A DNA stretch of 6,542 bases from JALYUA01 sp039931865 (lineage in GTDB: Bacteria; Acidobacteriota; Thermoanaerobaculia; UBA5066; Gp7-AA6), in assembly GCA_039931865.1 (NCBI GenBank), contig JBDTRB010000167.1, positions 1-6,542 of the forward strand. The letters run 5' to 3'. The stretch's first letter is position 1. Each line of letters opens with the position of its first letter. The notes beneath the pieces were generated by a model. It did no database searches, was not told the origin of the DNA, and worked only from the letters and a program-made list of their open reading frames with translations. Positions 5,631-6,542 of this stretch are shown piece after piece. Both the position numbers and the translations under genes were made by a program.

Positions 5631-5642
5631 CTAGAATTCTAG
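5631..5642. promoter_or_regulatory. Perfect palindrome CTAGAATTCTAG: candidate shared -10 of divergent promoters
   Basis: The 12-bp palindrome gives TAGAAT (5/6 match to TATAAT) on the plus strand (5632-5637) and on the minus strand (5641-5636). Transcripts starting just beyond it would have leaders of roughly 45-50 nt for both the FGE-fold gene (ATG 5578) and the lipoprotein gene (TTG 5690). No good -35 box is visible on either side, so activator dependence or an operator role is equally possible. Confidence 0.5.
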
Positions 5643-5677
5643 TCCGCACTCCTGAAACGACGGCTCGACACGCGGCG

Positions 5678-5682
5678 AAAGG
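5678..5682 (+). promoter_or_regulatory. Ribosome binding site supporting a TTG start for the lipoprotein
   Basis: AAAGG lies 7 nt before TTG at 5690. No in-frame ATG exists between this point and the lipobox, so the site together with the signal peptide fixes the start. Confidence 0.55.
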
Positions 5683-5689
5683 CGGACGC

Positions 5690-6331
5690 TTGAACATCCG
5701 GAAATGGACGCTTCCCGCACTGGCGGCGCTCATCGCGGGGGCTCTGGCCGCCTGCACGACGAGCAGCGGTTTCGATCCGATCGAACTGGACCTCTCCGCA
5801 GCGAGGAAAACCCCCGCGGCCGCGCCCACGGCGACCGCCCCCCCGGCGCCCGCCGTGACTTCGGCGCCGCCGACTCCGCCGCCGACAATCGCCGCGCGCT
5901 CCGCCGAACCGGCCCCAACCGTACCGACGCGGAGCGAACGCGTGCCCTCACCGGCCCCTTCGCCCGCGCCGCCGCCAGCCCTTGTTCTCCCCGCGACGAC
6001 CGCAGGCCCCGAAGCGGTTGTCGCGGCGCGCGCCGACGCATACAACCGACGCGACCTCGACCGGCTCGTGAGCCTCTATTCCAACGACGCGCAAATCTAC
6101 GAGCCGCCGGACCGCCTGCGCGATTCCGGGTCGAGCCAGATCCGCCAGTCCTACGCCCGCCGGTTTTCTTCGGCCGGGGGGTCGAAGCTCGACGTGCGGG
6201 ACGTCGTTCGACAGGGCGCGTACGTTGTTTCTCGCGAGACGGAGTCGCCCGCCGGTGAAGAGAGCTCGACCGCCCTCGTGATCTCGGAGGTTCGCGAAGG
6301 CCGGATCGTGCGAGTCTGGATTCTTCGCTAG
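5690..6331 (+). CDS. Lipoprotein with Pro/Ala linker and SnoaL/NTF2-like domain
   Basis: This 213-residue protein starts at TTG. Residues 1-21 form a lipoprotein signal peptide with a basic n-region (NIRKW) and hydrophobic core, ending in lipobox L19-A20-A21-C22, so the mature protein would be lipid-anchored at Cys22. A low-complexity Ala/Pro/Thr/Ser linker runs from about 41 to 104. The C-terminal domain (about 106-213) reads as an NTF2-like/SnoaL or DUF4440-type cone fold. Its helix AVVAARADAYNRRDLDRLVSLYSNDAQIYEPP (109-140) is the typical 'W/Y-N..D...L..LY..DA' opening, and it ends in strands TALVISEVREGRIVRVWILR (194-213). Such domains bind small ligands or act as isomerase-like enzymes, and many are uncharacterised. 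The linker probably lets the domain reach away from the membrane. It is divergent from the FGE-fold gene. Codon composition and the lipobox argue against the long upstream extension of this frame, which is antisense to that gene. Confidence 0.85.
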   Translation: MNIRKWTLPALAALIAGALAACTTSSGFDPIELDLSAARKTPAAAPTATAPPAPAVTSAPPTPPPTIAARSAEPAPTVPTRSERVPSPAPSPAPPPALVLPATTAGPEAVVAARADAYNRRDLDRLVSLYSNDAQIYEPPDRLRDSGSSQIRQSYARRFSSAGGSKLDVRDVVRQGAYVVSRETESPAGEESSTALVISEVREGRIVRVWILR

Positions 6332-6445
6332 GAACCTGTCCGAGTAATGTCCGTTGCGAGCGCGGTGAGACCGAAGCGAGAGCGGGAGCGCAGGCTGCCC
6401 TTGAGCGGGTGACCCGACGGTCCCCCGAACCCCCTGCCGCGCGGA

Positions 6446-6464
6446 GGCGTAGCCCGGCTACGCC
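6446..6464. repeat. Perfect 9-bp inverted repeat with a 1-nt centre
   Basis: GGCGTAGCC and GGCTACGCC flank a single C. The arms are perfectly complementary. The near-absent loop suits a cruciform or protein-binding dyad, or an RNA hairpin with only about 7 paired bases. It is preceded by GCGGAG, similar to the left-edge repeat core. Confidence 0.7.
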
Positions 6465-6483
6465 GCACAAGCTACCAGGGGTC

Positions 6484-6505
6484 CAGGGGACTGCAAAGTC
6501 CCCTG
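6484..6505. repeat. Perfect 9-bp stem hairpin with GCAA tetraloop
   Basis: CAGGGGACT (6484-6492) pairs perfectly with AGTCCCCTG (6497-6505) around GCAA, a GNRA-type loop on the plus strand. It lies about 150 nt after the lipoprotein stop and has no following T-run, so it is not a standard intrinsic terminator. Its 'GTCCAGGGG...CCCCTG' form resembles hairpins often repeated between genes in GC-rich bacteria (recollection only). Confidence 0.7.
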
Positions 6506-6542
6506 CCGAGAGTAAGACCGAGCATTCCGCTCGCAGCGAGAG

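Larger units (their letters stand above)
6332..6542. other. Gene-free, dyad-rich tail
   Basis: No ORF here has a credible start or domain. The segment begins with GCGAG/GAGCG-type purine-rich direct motifs (about 6356-6390). It then shows a series of inverted repeats: CGGGT-G-ACCCG (6406-6416), a 9-bp dyad at 6446-6464, a hairpin at 6484-6505 and CTCGC-A-GCGAG (6530-6540). It runs off the right edge. It looks like repetitive intergenic sequence; a structured RNA cannot be excluded. Confidence 0.55.

Noticed and set aside
4892..5689. A 266-codon N-terminal extension of the lipoprotein frame on the plus strand
   Set aside because: It runs antisense to the FGE-fold gene, is Arg/Pro-rich with no domain, and would bury the lipoprotein signal peptide inside the protein. 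The TTG at 5690 explains the real gene.
5730..6470. Minus-strand ORF of 246 codons opposite the lipoprotein
   Set aside because: It is Arg-rich with no recognisable motif. The plus strand carries a lipobox and an NTF2-like domain.

Overview
This is a GC-rich window from an unidentified bacterium. No rRNA, tRNA or other taxonomic marker is present. The high GC content, purine-rich Shine-Dalgarno sites, and the mix of a sulfatase-modifying-factor-fold protein, a DUF1259 protein and short dispersed GC-rich intergenic repeats would fit an environmental lineage such as Acidobacteriota, but this is only an impression.

The left half (73-3372) is a single compact minus-strand operon. Read in transcription order it encodes an XRE-type DNA-binding protein (3372-2818), a small membrane protein with a His-rich loop and an NfeD/YqiJ-like C-terminal domain (2821-2225, ATGA overlap), a flotillin/SPFH protein with an N-terminal anchor (2213-759), and a PspA/IM30 coiled-coil protein (738-73). 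SPFH proteins paired with NfeD-like partners, and PspA proteins linked to SPFH proteins, are established membrane-stress and membrane-organisation modules. Here they sit under an adjacent XRE regulator. Upstream of that regulator, in an AT-rich island (3381-3425), lies a 36-bp imperfect palindrome overlapping a promoter with a perfect TTGACA -35 box. The simplest reading is an autoregulated membrane-integrity operon.

The right half holds four more genes. A secreted two-repeat DUF1259 (LppY/LpqO-like) protein is divergent from the operon (3540-4421, plus). It converges on a small Cys/His-rich, zinc-ribbon-like ORF (4721-4434, minus). Then come a formylglycine-generating-enzyme-fold protein that lacks the catalytic cysteines (5578-4904, minus) and a divergent lipoprotein with a Pro/Ala linker and a SnoaL/NTF2-like domain (5690-6331, plus). 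The last two diverge from a 111-bp gap with a perfect 12-bp palindrome that places TAGAAT on both strands.

The gene-free stretches are repeat-rich. The left edge has a 29-bp-period tandem repeat (1-57). The segment 4722-4903 carries a fragment of that repeat in the opposite orientation plus a GC-rich hairpin. The last 211 bases hold several perfect dyads and no convincing gene. The most interesting items are the regulator/operator arrangement of the membrane-stress operon, the His-rich loop in its NfeD-like member, and the cysteine-less FGE-fold protein.
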